Positions 57,201-60,869 of a stretch of 64,000 nt of DNA are shown in pieces; the stretch's first letter is position 1; each line of letters starts with the position of its first letter. The notes below the pieces were generated by a model. The model searched no databases. It saw only the letters and a program-made list of their open reading frames with translations, and was not told the origin of the DNA. Made by a program: the position numbers and the translations under genes. The stretch covers positions 29,519,191 to 29,583,190 of the forward strand of contig NC_088708.1 of assembly GCF_963576615.1 (NCBI RefSeq). Reading direction: 5' to 3'. Origin of the DNA: Watersipora subatra (taxonomy: Eukaryota > Bryozoa > Gymnolaemata > Cheilostomatida > Watersiporidae).

Positions 57201-59255
57201 CAAAACAGAATGTGGCTGCATTTTTTCCTTGAAACAAATGAAACTATTATAAGCATATCGATTGATCAGTGAAACCGCCTACAGCAAAAGGTGAGGAGTC
57301 TTTTTTCACCTGTATCATGGATCAGCTGTTAGCAGCTGAAATTCACCACGTAGCACTGGCTTCCAAAACTACTGTTACAGCTGACAGCTACCCTATGCCT
57401 CAGAGTCTCATTGTGTAAATACTCTTTACTTTGAATACAAACAACTTTAGATCAAACCACAGGCCTCTTGCATCACTTATTTTATTCTGAAGAGTTCAGT
57501 GAATTCTTGTATAACAACTGACAGCAACAGTCAGTCTACACTTACCTATCACGCAGCTATGTGGTATAAAAACTATTATGGCACTCACCGTGAGCATTTC
57601 AGCGAATGTGTGGTCATTGAAGAATTCTTCGATGGTCTCTGCCTCTATAACAATAAAAATAAATGTCTAAAAAACCTATATTACCACAGCAAGCAGTAGC
57701 AGGCAAACTCATTTAACGAAACAGCACTTGTAGTACCTACAGTAAATGATACTGCCCATGAGAACATGTTTTAAATGTTGTTAGTGATGTACAGACTGTA
57801 TAACTCTCAGTTTCACTGTTTTAATAAACTGCAAAGTCTTTTTCAAATATTTTTGGTTTTCAGTGCTTCATTTTATATATCTTTTGAGATTTTGCAAATT
57901 TTTCAACAAATCTGTAGTTCCAAATACAGAAATTCTCTTTATTTGTCCAAGGTTCTTTCAAAGCTAGATGATTTGACAGCCTCAAATGCAAGAATATGTG
58001 AGATACACTGGCAGCCGTTTGTTTCTAACGTCAGCGCACGATGAATATTTGCAGATGAATCTTAGCAATGCATTCATTCTCATTACCACCACCTTAGAAT
58101 AGTGTGAAACTGTTCTCCTCATGTGCTAGTTTGTGTAACTGTTATGTACATTGAGCTATTGATATTTAGTAAACATCAAGTAGACGAGGTGGTGAACTTG
58201 TAAACTTTGTCTGACATACCCTCATGTGATTGAAGTTTTAAATTTCTTTAAAGAGCTTTTTACATATTAAATAAAATGCATAAGTTATATATATAATTTA
58301 TATATAAAATATAAATCTTATAAAAGATCTATAACTCTATATATTTCACTGCTAAACCAGCAGATTATTGTGTATTCTGACAATAACATAATAATAACTA
58401 TTGCAAGCAATTGCGCGTTCACAGCTATATATTATAATTTAGTTATTTGGTACATCTACTGCCAACACATACGCATGTCATTCTGATTATTTTCAAATAT
58501 TCAACGACTCATCATGAATATGCATTTGAATTGTTATCAATTTATTAATGTTTATGGAAATATTCATATTGGTTAGCTATGATAATAGTCATGGTTTATT
58601 AGTATAGAGTGCCGAATAAGGTCAGTGGTAATGACAGACAACTCCTAACTGGATAGATTTATAATCTTTACTATAATAAGAGCTTTGTTCGTCCGTCTGT
58701 CCAAAACCAGTTGGAGGTTGAAAAAACAAATACATCATACAGGTTTTGAGCCCACTACATGCGGCTTTGCCACCCAGCACACTAGCACTTGTGCCTATCA
58801 GTTACCTTTCATGGCTGCAGAATTATTGTGTGTATAGTTAATCTCTGTACTTTATTGAAACGCTTGACAATCTCTCACAGCACACCGGACGGCCAGGATA
58901 CTAATATACTAATATACTAATATTTAAATATATAGAGATTATAATAGATGAATAGTTTTTACCATAACCGTCAGTGGCGAGAACATCAATATAGCTGATG
59001 TATTTGGTGAGGTTGAATTCACCATCAGTGTTGAACCCGCAGGTCATACCACTATTCATAATTGCTTCTAGTTCACATCCGAGTGATGCTGAAATACATA
59101 GAACACAATTAATAGATGTAACAAATAACTATGAATATCAATTAAATCTCATATTCAAAAACAGTATCTATGTATGTAAAACGAGTATGTATCTAAAAAC
59201 ACTTACCTTTTGCTCCAAGTAATACCAACATTAGGTAAGCGAGTCTCCCACCCAT
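13379..59255 (-). CDS. Secreted, GPI-anchored two-unit RGM-like protein, 26 exons
   Basis: I joined 26 exons on GT-AG sites; phases agree throughout and the total is 3471 nt (1156 aa). Layout: signal peptide 1-17; unit 1 about 18-574 (helical Cys region, then a domain with GNNH at 364-367 and a CxxxC/CxxxC hairpin at 529-547); unit 2 about 575-1100 (same order, GDPH at 878-881, Cys893, hairpin Cys1063-1082); RRRKR at 1051-1055; small omega-type residues near 1135 and a hydrophobic tail ending in Arg, as in GPI-anchored proteins. The order GDPH, xTxC, beta-rich segment, CxxxC helix pair and GPI tail is that of the RGM family (neogenin ligands and BMP co-receptors that self-cleave at Asp-Pro). 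A generic VWD domain is the alternative. The N-terminal region is unlike known RGM N-termini. Function in guidance or BMP signalling is inferred only. Confidence 0.8.
13884..14215. repeat. Tandem repeat in intron 25, about 47 bp in blocks of about 142 bp
   Basis: Subunits contain ATTATCCAGATAATGCCATC and TATATACAACACA. The motif TACTGTATATACAACAC returns at 13884, 14028 and 14168, so three subunits form a larger block repeated about 2.3 times. The core CAGATAATG carries a short dyad. Remaining intron 25 DNA (13583-13883 and 14216-14541) shows nothing else. Confidence 0.85.
14542..14660 (-). CDS. RGM-like gene exon 25 (RRRKR and CxxxC hairpin, unit 2)
   Basis: Residues 1050-1089, phases 1 in / 0 out. 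It begins with a split Ser and RRRKRS, a possible proprotein convertase site. A helical hairpin follows with Cys at 1063, 1067, 1078 and 1082 (CxxxC, 10 residues, CxxxC). Homologous exon 14 has the same pattern with 9 residues between. The CTYDCFTLEDL end recalls the SCVFDLLTTGD region of RGMs. Confidence 0.82.
14783..15320. repeat. 46-bp array amplifying the exon 24 splice donor
   Basis: About 11.5 copies of a 46-bp unit containing ACTCTCTACTGGTCATAACT and TTGATACTCACTGTG. On the minus strand each unit reads CAGTGAGTATC, the same as the real exon 24 donor at 15312. The last copy runs about 20 bp into exon 24, so exon end and donor are part of the amplified unit. Between 14661 and 14782 nothing else is seen. 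Confidence 0.9.
15313..15452 (-). CDS. RGM-like gene exon 24
   Basis: Residues 1003-1049, phases 2 in / 1 out, acceptor ATTTTAG and donor GTGAGT. It encodes DFFNMVMRTSRSYAETATG, then LLIAGCGSSAVD, with Cys1028. This parallels the IRMPED...LCVNGCP segment at the end of the RGM beta-domain, and exon 13 of unit 1 (NWVVYVRAGRG, LEKGC, Cys509). Its 3' end overlaps the 46-bp array. Confidence 0.82.
15453..16613. other. Intron 23, acceptor side
   Basis: Unique AT-rich intron sequence. I see no exon, transposon or array apart from the 45-bp repeat next to it. Confidence 0.4.
16614..16928. repeat. Seven near-identical 45-bp repeats in intron 23
   Basis: 315 bp made of seven apparently identical 45-bp copies. 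Each contains TAATGCAGTAGACACATATA and AGCACAGATAGCATTACACA, so TAATGC and GCATTA form an inverted pair within the unit. The 45-bp length is a multiple of three, which leaves long false open frames on the minus strand. It lies 136 bp downstream of the exon 23 donor. Confidence 0.95.
17065..17282 (-). CDS. RGM-like gene exon 23 (beta-rich core, unit 2)
   Basis: Residues 931-1003, phases 0 in / 2 out. It starts IYFKVWAPGAAYTDASVLNY and includes KDGAIKPAFDSGETDVV and GKTVVIQNVNSGTFIAIQ. This resembles the RGM segment with VPxAFxDG followed by VEIQAxYIGTTIxIRQ. Sequon at Asn949. In unit 1 the same stretch is split into exons 10, 11 and 12 (236 nt against 218 nt), with the same outer phases. Confidence 0.85.
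17633..23070. repeat. Giant 24-bp minisatellite in intron 22
   Basis: About 226 copies of a unit near ATTAGCGTTATTAGTATTG plus TTACC. Variant third-base blocks (TTACC, TTATC, TTTTC, TTATT) are arranged in order. A rare TTATG variant followed by GCATT recurs at about 18137 and 20393, 2256 bp (94 units) apart. The marker GCATTATTATTATTG recurs at 19153, 20017, 21073 and 21961. As 24 is a multiple of three and no unit carries a stop in several frames, both strands are open for more than 5 kb; these are not genes. Confidence 0.97.
23335..24548 (-). mobile_element. Family-A interspersed element, copy 1 (intron 22)
   Basis: The left end has ATATAAATCTCAAAG and GTCCAGCTATAGCAAT. A minus-strand tRNA-like head lies near 23430-23510 (GTGAGTTCCAATC as B box). 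The right end has TAGGCAATGCCGAGC and CAGCTAG. Long internal stretches match copy 3 (for example TCATATAATTGTATACCAA). It has no intact coding capacity. Confidence 0.6.
24816..25013 (-). CDS. RGM-like gene exon 22 (GDPH exon, unit 2)
   Basis: Residues 865-930, phases 0/0. It begins NYGSKERVSMWVVGDPHIR, then SKFTYCQADGLTTYF. GDPH is at 878-881 and Cys893 follows 15 residues after the Gly, as in RGMs (GDPHLRTF...FQTC). In RGMs the Asp-Pro bond is self-cleaved. Sequon at Asn924. The donor is GTGCAC, weaker than most here. Homologous exon 9 has GNNH instead. Confidence 0.85.
25088..26190 (-). mobile_element. Family-A interspersed element, copy 2 (intron 21)
   Basis: It begins in a TA-rich tract and carries a minus-strand tRNA-like head at about 25213-25287 (GTAGCTCAGTGGTAGAGCGC as A box, GTGAGTTCTTATCC as B box). 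It ends in ACCCGGGCAACACCGGGTAG and CACAGCTAG. The right end contains a local GGGTAGGGTA duplication. Internal frames are closed. Confidence 0.7.
26191..27150 (-). mobile_element. Family-A interspersed element, copy 3 (intron 21)
   Basis: It directly follows copy 2, head to tail. The tRNA-like head at about 26280-26346 reads CGCTCTGTGGTAGAGC and GAGTTCAAATCC on the minus strand. The body resembles copy 1 (GTCTCGAAGGT, AATCATATAATTGTATACCA). The GGCGTTG-type terminus is missing, so it is truncated about 40 bp before exon 21. Confidence 0.6.
27188..27350 (-). CDS. RGM-like gene exon 21
   Basis: Residues 810-864, phases 2 in / 0 out. It encodes ARSPMRCVVKVVGEQCPSID with Cys818 and Cys827, then an amphipathic stretch. 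The CPSID motif (827-831) is repeated exactly in exon 8 (309-313), with the same phases. Confidence 0.82.
27681..27784 (-). CDS. RGM-like gene exon 20
   Basis: Residues 776-810, phases 0 in / 2 out, donor GTAAGT. It reads EMLNRCDFDNIFFRLTSIAE with Cys781. Helical, rich in Glu, Leu and Ile. It is the counterpart of exon 7 by position and phase, though identity is low. Intron 20 (27351-27680) shows nothing further. Confidence 0.78.
27785..28397. other. Intron 19
   Basis: Unique AT-rich sequence with a short G run near 28110. No exon or repeat array is seen. Confidence 0.4.
28398..28507 (-). CDS. RGM-like gene exon 19
   Basis: Residues 739-775, phases 1 in / 0 out. It reads MVGERDAFMDEVACFVDLTN. 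Met740 and Cys753 are 13 apart, exactly as Met182 and Cys195 in exon 6, and both continue FVD/VVD. Intron 18 (28508-29060) contains only a short diverged repeat, GCACTATGTGACCTAGTTA, near 28640-28700. Confidence 0.82.
29061..29221 (-). CDS. RGM-like gene exon 18
   Basis: Residues 685-738, phases 2 in / 1 out. Cys at 693, 702 and 722 in IEPMVSCMERKLPEFCLTTH and MRYCTGIGVDS. Exon 5 has Cys at 138, 147 and 169 with the same phases, and both carry a central I/F-x-P motif. Confidence 0.82.
29368..29551 (-). CDS. RGM-like gene exon 17
   Basis: Residues 624-685, phases 1 in / 2 out. It contains AAYEPYILYGMSALVEEF, FRPM at 667-670 and HC at 683-684. Exon 4 has EPALIW, FIRPM and HC in the same order. 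It corresponds to exons 3 plus 4 of unit 1 (184 nt against 214 nt, same outer phases). Confidence 0.82.
30090..30465. repeat. ACATAC/ACATATGT microsatellite in intron 16
   Basis: A long impure run of 4-6 bp units (TACATACA, CATATGTA, GTATGTAT) with much inverted symmetry. Its end is about 35 bp from the exon 16 donor. Open frames across it on both strands are low complexity and not genes. A palindromic ATTA-rich tract lies at about 29700-29800 in the same intron. Confidence 0.9.
30501..30649 (-). CDS. RGM-like gene exon 16 (start of unit 2)
   Basis: Residues 574-623, phases 2 in / 1 out, acceptor ATTTTAG, donor GTACGT. It reads DGEVHAPCSTIGFLINVGSE, then CGYE, with Cys591 and Cys604. Exon 2 has GCELEAIMNSGMTCGF with Cys21 and Cys33, so unit 2 restarts here. 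Contains a sequon NYS. Confidence 0.8.
30650..32782. other. Intron 15
   Basis: Apart from a fragment of family A at 31510-31880 I see unique AT-rich DNA. The short open frame at 31921-32112 has no recognisable product. Confidence 0.4.
31510..31880 (-). mobile_element. Family-A interspersed element, fragment (intron 15)
   Basis: It shares GTCCAGCTGTAACTATTAAA, CGCGTTTTGCTAGATTTGAA and the later TTTCGTAAGGTTCAAT with other copies. The right end with the GGCGTTG terminus is absent. Confidence 0.55.
32783..32847 (-). CDS. RGM-like gene exon 15
   Basis: Residues 553-574, phases 0 in / 2 out. It encodes TGMVDEMREFEAFDRVAALY, a short acidic helix closing unit 1. By position it matches the start of exon 26, which instead leads to the GPI tail. 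Confidence 0.75.
32961..33058 (-). CDS. RGM-like gene exon 14 (CxxxC hairpin, unit 1)
   Basis: Residues 520-552, phases 1 in / 0 out. GSDQCKTLCESL and MRDPCVLDCLAQQ give Cys529, 533, 543 and 547. The CxxxC, 9 residues, CxxxC pattern repeats that of exon 25. There is no basic cleavage motif in front of it, unlike unit 2. Confidence 0.82.
33532..33641 (-). CDS. RGM-like gene exon 13
   Basis: Residues 483-520, phases 2 in / 1 out. It reads NWVVYVRAGRGAHDLGFGAL, then EKGCGEEDD, Cys509. Two donors are possible: GTAAAG at 33547 (out of phase with exon 14) and GTACGT at 33531 (in phase). I chose the second, which also gives the phase of homologous exon 24. Intron 13 (33059-33531) and intron 12 (33642-34104) show nothing else. 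Confidence 0.75.
34105..34190 (-). CDS. RGM-like gene exon 12
   Basis: Residues 455-483, phases 0 in / 2 out. It reads ELEESNYEDFFSFFYPTVGV, then IVSIENPSG. Corresponds to the last part of exon 23 (TVVIQNVNSGTF), with the same exit phase. Confidence 0.75.
34361..34590. repeat. 52-bp array amplifying the exon 11 splice donor
   Basis: About 4.4 copies of a 52-bp unit containing AAGGAAACTGTGAGACAGTG and AATACTCACTCGTAGTAAGG. On the minus strand each copy contains GTGAGTATT, identical to the real donor at 34561, preceded by about 20 bp matching the end of exon 11. The last copy overlaps exon 11. Confidence 0.92.
34562..34659 (-). CDS. RGM-like gene exon 11
   Basis: Residues 422-454, phases 1 in / 0 out. 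It reads AFLYYVDNNYWPQVARITKD, then LHENWYSYTLLK. Beta-rich, Tyr/Trp-rich. Matches the middle of exon 23. Its last 20 bp are part of the 52-bp repeat unit, and the authentic donor is the first of several copies. Confidence 0.78.
34855..35245. repeat. AT-rich nested palindromes in intron 10
   Basis: Repeated inversions of TATAGATGTAATATATCTAT with its complement ATAGATATATTACATCTATA. Many cruciform-capable segments. It adjoins family-A copy 4. Confidence 0.8.
35246..36205 (-). mobile_element. Family-A interspersed element, copy 4 (intron 10)
   Basis: The best preserved long copy. Left: CTCAAAGTTGG, CCAGCTATAGCTATTAAAAT. The minus-strand tRNA-like head at about 35333-35402 has GGCTCAGTGGTAAAGTG (A box) and GTGAGTTCCAATAC (B box). 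Right terminus: TTATTACCCACGCAACGCCG, GGTAGTACAGCTAG. Open frame 35419-35862 crosses it without homology to a transposase. Confidence 0.7.
36206..36400 (-). mobile_element. Family-A terminal fragment (intron 10)
   Basis: After a (TA)n/TATACA tract comes only the right-hand end, TATAAGCTGTTTTTACTACC, CGTGCAACACCAAGC and GGCCAGCTGG. A degenerate tail without the tRNA-like head. From 36401 to 37285 I see nothing. Confidence 0.5.
37501..38470 (+). pseudogene. P-element-like transposase remnant
   Basis: The frame near 37774-37960 reads FKINQDYIEILLSTIQSKGG, then YNNNPDVQCFRSA, broken by a TGA where Arg would be expected. A later open segment (38090-38470) has VKNRGGLVTRLIGRICIAAE and HANSLLNTIVNRYTKIRIHY, ending LRQKLSRLVIF. 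These blocks resemble the C-terminal half of P-element/THAP9-type transposases. The catalytic N-terminal part is not recognisable. Frame changes and stops make it inactive. Confidence 0.72.
38547..38613. repeat. Perfect 31-bp inverted repeat, 5-bp loop
   Basis: Arms 38547-38577 and 38583-38613 are exact complements around TATAG. It lies inside the P-like element, just after the transposase remnant and 69 bp before the Tigger insertion. Confidence 0.95.
38682..39932 (-). mobile_element. Tigger/pogo element nested in the P element
   Basis: Terminal inverted repeats CAGTCATACTTCGACTTACG and, at the right end reversed, CAGTAATACTTCAACTTACG. TA occurs at both junctions (38680-38681 and 39933-39934), the TcMar-type target duplication. 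It is 1251 bp and carries a degenerate transposase on the minus strand. Confidence 0.88.
39125..39640 (-). pseudogene. Tigger-type transposase remnant
   Basis: The minus strand begins ITIDIKRKIIEKYAK, then IELARQYDRNTSTI, the pogo/CENP-B helix-turn-helix. After stops and a shift it continues as an open 103-codon frame, MERLLRHWIKDKQLAGDCVT and ETMLRKKAGAIYQD, the second CENP-B DNA-binding half, ending RQRQTSLDRFL. The DDE catalytic domain is absent. Confidence 0.82.
40191..42388. repeat. 23-bp AT-rich minisatellite in intron 10
   Basis: About 95 copies of TCATATATTATTAGTAATAT plus ATC. The core TATTATTAGTAATA is nearly its own complement, so each unit can fold back. Variants GTAATG/GTAATA and AATAATG alternate as a 46-bp dimer at about 41085-41340. 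It ends 52 bp from exon 10, on the donor side. Confidence 0.96.
42440..42491 (-). CDS. RGM-like gene exon 10
   Basis: Residues 405-422, phases 0 in / 1 out. It reads ILVGGGYYGKQILFNST. Short but flanked by ATTTGTAG acceptor and GTAGGT donor. Aligns with the start of exon 23 (IYFKVWAPG). Confidence 0.75.
43124..43202. mobile_element. 79-bp P-type miniature element (MITE), intron 9
   Basis: It begins CATAGATATAGTAAA and ends GGGTTTACTATATCTATG, the same ends as the P-like element at 37294-40134. It is flanked by a perfect 8-bp repeat GGTAAATA (43116-43123 and 43203-43210). The inside is made of the left end repeated about three times. The rest of intron 9 (42492-43783) shows no other element. 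Confidence 0.85.
43784..43945 (-). CDS. RGM-like gene exon 9 (GNNH exon, unit 1)
   Basis: Residues 351-404, phases 0/0. It reads ADRYSLAVLGNNHVYNLEQD, then EWITTCLYQSDDRLLLAFDS. GNNH at 364-367 stands where exon 22 has GDPH; Cys380 follows 16 residues after the Gly against 15 in exon 22. It has lost the Asp-Pro bond, so self-cleavage is not expected. Confidence 0.82.
44035..44221 (-). CDS. RGM-like gene exon 8
   Basis: Residues 288-350, phases 2 in / 0 out. It reads IRPTADCYVHEVMPLPERLC, then PSIDIIQQATMLMDTI. Cys296 and Cys309; CPSID at 309-313 as in exon 21. A Met-rich helix follows. Confidence 0.82.
44252..44655 (+). mobile_element. Family-A interspersed element, short copy, inverted (intron 7)
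   Basis: Opposite orientation to the other copies: it begins ACTAGCAAAATTCCCAGCGT, TGCATGGGTATTAAAAATCA, and ends TTTTAATAGCTATAGCTGGA, CAAACTTTGAAA. A plus-strand tRNA-like head is at about 44520-44578. About 400 bp, matching the copy at 55755-56150 (both have GCCTGGCACATTGCCAATG or its complement). Confidence 0.72.
44917..45118. repeat. 20-bp minisatellite in intron 7
   Basis: About ten imperfect copies of AACAATAGAGTTGTCTCCT with ATTAATGGAGTTGTCTC variants. Intronic; the rest of the intron (45119-45691) is unique. Confidence 0.85.
45692..45834 (-). CDS. RGM-like gene exon 7
   Basis: Residues 241-288, phases 0 in / 2 out. It reads CNGLAIGPAVVDWPTGKELV, then DMFDENFNISTFNIF. Cys241 and a sequon at Asn268. 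Same phases as exon 20. Confidence 0.8.
45835..47099. other. Intron 6, donor-distal part
   Basis: AT-rich unique sequence, with a loose repeat CAGATTTCAGAAATCAGATT near 46985-47060. No exon seen. Confidence 0.4.
47100..47272. repeat. Long palindromic repeat in intron 6
   Basis: Left half GTGAACATCTATGCATGTG repeated, right half its complement, centred near 47190 on TATGTGCACATA. The whole tract could fold as one hairpin of about 80 bp per arm. The 12-20 bp units are also direct repeats within each arm. Confidence 0.88.
47793..47966. repeat. CTCACCTGAC minisatellite in intron 6
   Basis: About 17 copies of a 10-bp unit, CTCACCTGAC or CTCACCTAAC, arranged partly as 15- to 30-bp blocks (CACCTGGCTTCACGTAAC). 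On the minus strand the unit reads GTTAGGTGAG or GTCAGGTGAG, which includes donor-like AGGTGAG. From 47967 to 48768 nothing else is seen beyond a CA-rich patch near 48190-48250. Confidence 0.88.
48769..48947 (-). CDS. RGM-like gene exon 6
   Basis: Residues 181-240, phases 1 in / 0 out. It reads MNEHSEGLTSAFTCVVDPNH, then a long helical stretch RLDFIDFVNDPTIQSII. Cys195. Homologous to exon 19 with an extra 23 residues at the end. Confidence 0.82.
48948..49898. other. Intron 5
   Basis: AT-rich, with a short dyad around 49268-49290 (GTGGGATTTCATCCCAC). No exon or transposon recognised. Confidence 0.4.
49899..50050 (-). CDS. RGM-like gene exon 5
   Basis: Residues 130-181, phases 2 in / 1 out, strong donor GTAAGT. 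It reads ILDELSTCIIEELNARCSSS, then DVIQMIDLFINPFIGVFCDG. Cys138, 147 and 169. Matches exon 18 in Cys spacing (9 then 22, against 9 then 20). Confidence 0.83.
50500..51030. repeat. Dispersed block, copy in intron 4
   Basis: Matches 55225-56430 over its length: GGTATCTGATCAGCCTCATA, GTAAGGAATTATTTAGTT, TTATATTATTCAGAAT, then the ATGCAATGAAAGGAAATGCA and GAAATGTACA part. This copy is uninterrupted. No coding potential. Confidence 0.8.
51315..51535. repeat. 31-bp minisatellite in intron 4
   Basis: About seven copies of ATAGATGTATTTCTATGCTG plus TAAGGATTATA, with small indels. It directly precedes the 21-bp array. Confidence 0.88.
51557..54165. repeat. 21-bp satellite in intron 4, touching exon 4 donor
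   Basis: About 124 copies of CCATCATTTAGTGGTCTCAT plus A. Markers show a 567-bp (27-unit) higher-order period: CATACCACCATTTAGTGG at 52094, 52661 and 53228; CCCATATCATCATCTAG at 52407, 52974 and 53541. The last unit ends within 8 bp of the exon 4 donor (54173). The 21-bp length leaves both strands open; these frames are not genes. Confidence 0.97.
54174..54331 (-). CDS. RGM-like gene exon 4
   Basis: Residues 78-130, phases 0 in / 2 out, acceptor ATAAAG, donor GTAGGC. It reads VFGELEPALIWLASSFYDEH, then FIRPM at 106-110 and SSHC at 126-129. Homologous to exon 17. Confidence 0.83.
54332..55224. other. Intron 3, acceptor side
   Basis: Unique AT-rich sequence with a short (ATT)n run near 54500. 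The open frame at 54691-54921 has no recognisable product. Confidence 0.4.
55225..56430. repeat. Dispersed block, copy in intron 3, split by family A
   Basis: Same block as 50500-51030 but interrupted: the left part (TGATATCTGATCAGCCTCAT) and the right part (TTATATTATTCAGAATT, GAAATGTACATTG) flank extra sequence and a family-A element at 55755-56150. Confidence 0.78.
55755..56150 (-). mobile_element. Family-A interspersed element, short copy (intron 3)
   Basis: Left: ATAGATATTTCTCAAATTTG, CCAGCTATAGCTGTTAAAAT. The minus-strand tRNA-like head at about 55850-55912 (TGGCTGAATTGATGAGGCGT) resembles Ser/Leu-type tRNA and differs from the heads of the long copies. Right: TAACATCCCGGACAATGCCA, GGTAGCACAGCTCG. 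Inserted in the dispersed block. Confidence 0.75.
57020..57150. repeat. 20-bp minisatellite in intron 3
   Basis: About six copies of ATAACCGTATAATGATATGT. The remaining intron DNA between 56431 and 57588 shows no other element. Confidence 0.88.
57589..57644 (-). CDS. RGM-like gene exon 3
   Basis: Residues 59-77, phases 1 in / 0 out, donor GTGAGT. It encodes AETIEEFFNDHTFAEMLT after a split Glu. Short acidic helix; corresponds to the start of exon 17 in unit 2 (TIAEIL). Confidence 0.75.
57645..58962. other. Intron 2
   Basis: AT-rich. A possible repeat end at about 58660-58720 (TATAATAAGAGCTTTGTTCG, TCCGTCTGTCC) recalls interspersed-element termini but I found no second copy in the window. 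The open frame at 57775-58044 is not supported. Confidence 0.4.
58963..59088 (-). CDS. RGM-like gene exon 2 (start of unit 1)
   Basis: Residues 17-58, phases 1 in / 1 out. It reads ASLGCELEAIMNSGMTCGFN, then TDGEFNLTKYISYIDVL. Cys21 and Cys33, sequon Asn42. Homologous to exon 16. Confidence 0.82.
59207..59255 (-). CDS. RGM-like gene exon 1 (signal peptide)
   Basis: The ATG at 59253-59255 is followed by MGGRLAYLMLVLLGAK and a split Ala, then donor GTAAGT. One Arg and a hydrophobic run make a typical signal peptide, with cleavage likely around residue 16-20. A TACTTAG 22 bp upstream could be the acceptor of a 5'UTR intron. Confidence 0.8.
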
Positions 59256-59829
59256 CTTGCCAAGAGTAGAGCGCTAAGTACAATGAAATAGCTATTGAAA
59301 AACATCTAGATGCATAGAAATGCAAATAAAAAATCAATTCACGATTCTAAAAAGTCAAACAAAAGGTGAATGTAAAATTACTTGTACACGTATGCTCGCT
59401 AGAGAGGCCATTATGTTTGTTCTAAACTGAGGAATTTTCTCACATGAATATAGAGTTTCACAAAAAGAGCCGTGTTTTATGTACATATTTGTTCATATCA
59501 CACACCTTTGTCTGGTGCCTGACAACCAGCCTCCAACAATCGCCATCAATAAGCGTATTCATGTTGTCACAAAAGTAGTGTTTCGATTTCTGATGAAAAT
59601 CTACACCCATGCTGCAGGTGAGCTGTGCTAGTAATCAATAAAATCAGAATATAGTAGTTAATGCTTCTTTGATTAGGAAACTAGAGTTAAAAATTAGGAT
59701 CTTGGCGCCGCTCACAAGATTGTGATAAACAATACTTATCAACTGCTGAAAAACTTGTCTTATGGTTTTTTGTATGGCTTGCTATATTTTAACATAATCG
59801 CCATAATCAGTACATGTTGTATCAGGTGT

Positions 59830-60075
59830 TATTAAAACTAGTAGCCTGGCATCCGTGAGTGGGGCGGGTGATCGTTAGGTGTACCAATAAAGCGCAGAGA
59901 GTAAGTATGTGCACAATAATTCCAAACTTCTGTAAGGTGAATGATTGGTGCAGGTGGTACTGGGCTGGGTGCTCAATGCCGAAGTTGTGGGTTCGTATGA
60001 TCTTTGAAAATGATCTTTGTTCCTAACCTCTGAACTTGACTTTGGAAAGACAAACATAAGGATACGGCTCTTATT
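59830..60075 (+). repeat. Family-B interspersed element, copy 2
   Basis: GTTAGGTGTACCAATAAAGC, then a tRNA-like part GATTGGTGCAGGTGGTACTG with GTGGGTTCGTATGATC. Same order as 12546-12780. Confidence 0.62.
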
Positions 60076-60184
60076 ATAGTAAAAACTAGGATGTACACTG
60101 GCAGTTCGCTGCACGGTGAAAACTCTTCGTGTGCTACCTGTACAATTATTCTGCGATTCAGTTATGTGGTCGAGTGTTCTGAGT

Positions 60185-60350
60185 AGCCCACTTGACTGAG
60201 AAGGTATAGTCAGGTGTGCCAATAAAGCACAGAGAATAAATATTGTCATAATAAGCCTAAAATGTGGTGGTTGAAGGATTGGCTCAGGGGTTAAAGTGGT
60301 GTTCATGGAGCCCAAAGGTGAGAGTTCGAATCCCTCAAAGGGGCACTTTA
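60185..60350 (+). repeat. Family-B interspersed element, copy 3, clear tRNA-like head
   Basis: GTCAGGTGTGCCAATAAAGC, then GATTGGCTCAGGGGTTAAAG (A box) and GAGTTCGAATCCCTC (B box). The best preserved pol III-type promoter of the family, but the arms do not close into a full cloverleaf. Confidence 0.68.
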
Positions 60351-60869
60351 ATAGGCACTTGAGTAACAGCATTCCATTGTCACAGTTTAAACATATCCAA
60401 CAGGTATTTTATCAGGTAAAATGTATAGCAGCTTATTAACATAATTTGTTGACAAAATTCAAAATAAAATTTAAATATTTTTTCCTCTTTCCGCAAACTA
60501 GTCAAGAAAACTTTAATTTTTTCGAATGTTACAAGCTTTAGCTGACAATCAGACCATTTCACCAATTCCAGTTTGCAATTTTGATTATTTGTATAGACCT
60601 AGACTTTTGGTTTTAGTTGCATACCTGATACAGTAGTTATACGCATTTAAAAAAAGTTGATGTAAAGGAACCTTACTAAGTTAGTACTTGCACTAGACAA
60701 TGTAGCTATGTATAGACTCTTTATAACTCTAAGTTGAAGATAAATAAAGTTGCTCTTGCCAAAAATATGAGATAAAATTAAAGAATGAGTTGGAAGTCTT
60801 CACACCTCTGGTAATAGATCCATCAAAACTTGAAACGCTCAAGCTCAAAATTTAGTGTACAGGTTTTCC
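60351..60869. other. Upstream flank, nothing recognised
   Basis: Unique AT-rich sequence upstream of the RGM-like gene. No promoter can be placed with confidence. Confidence 0.35.

Noticed and set aside
59875-60372. 165-codon minus-strand frame
   Set aside because: It runs through two family-B elements; no protein family recognised.
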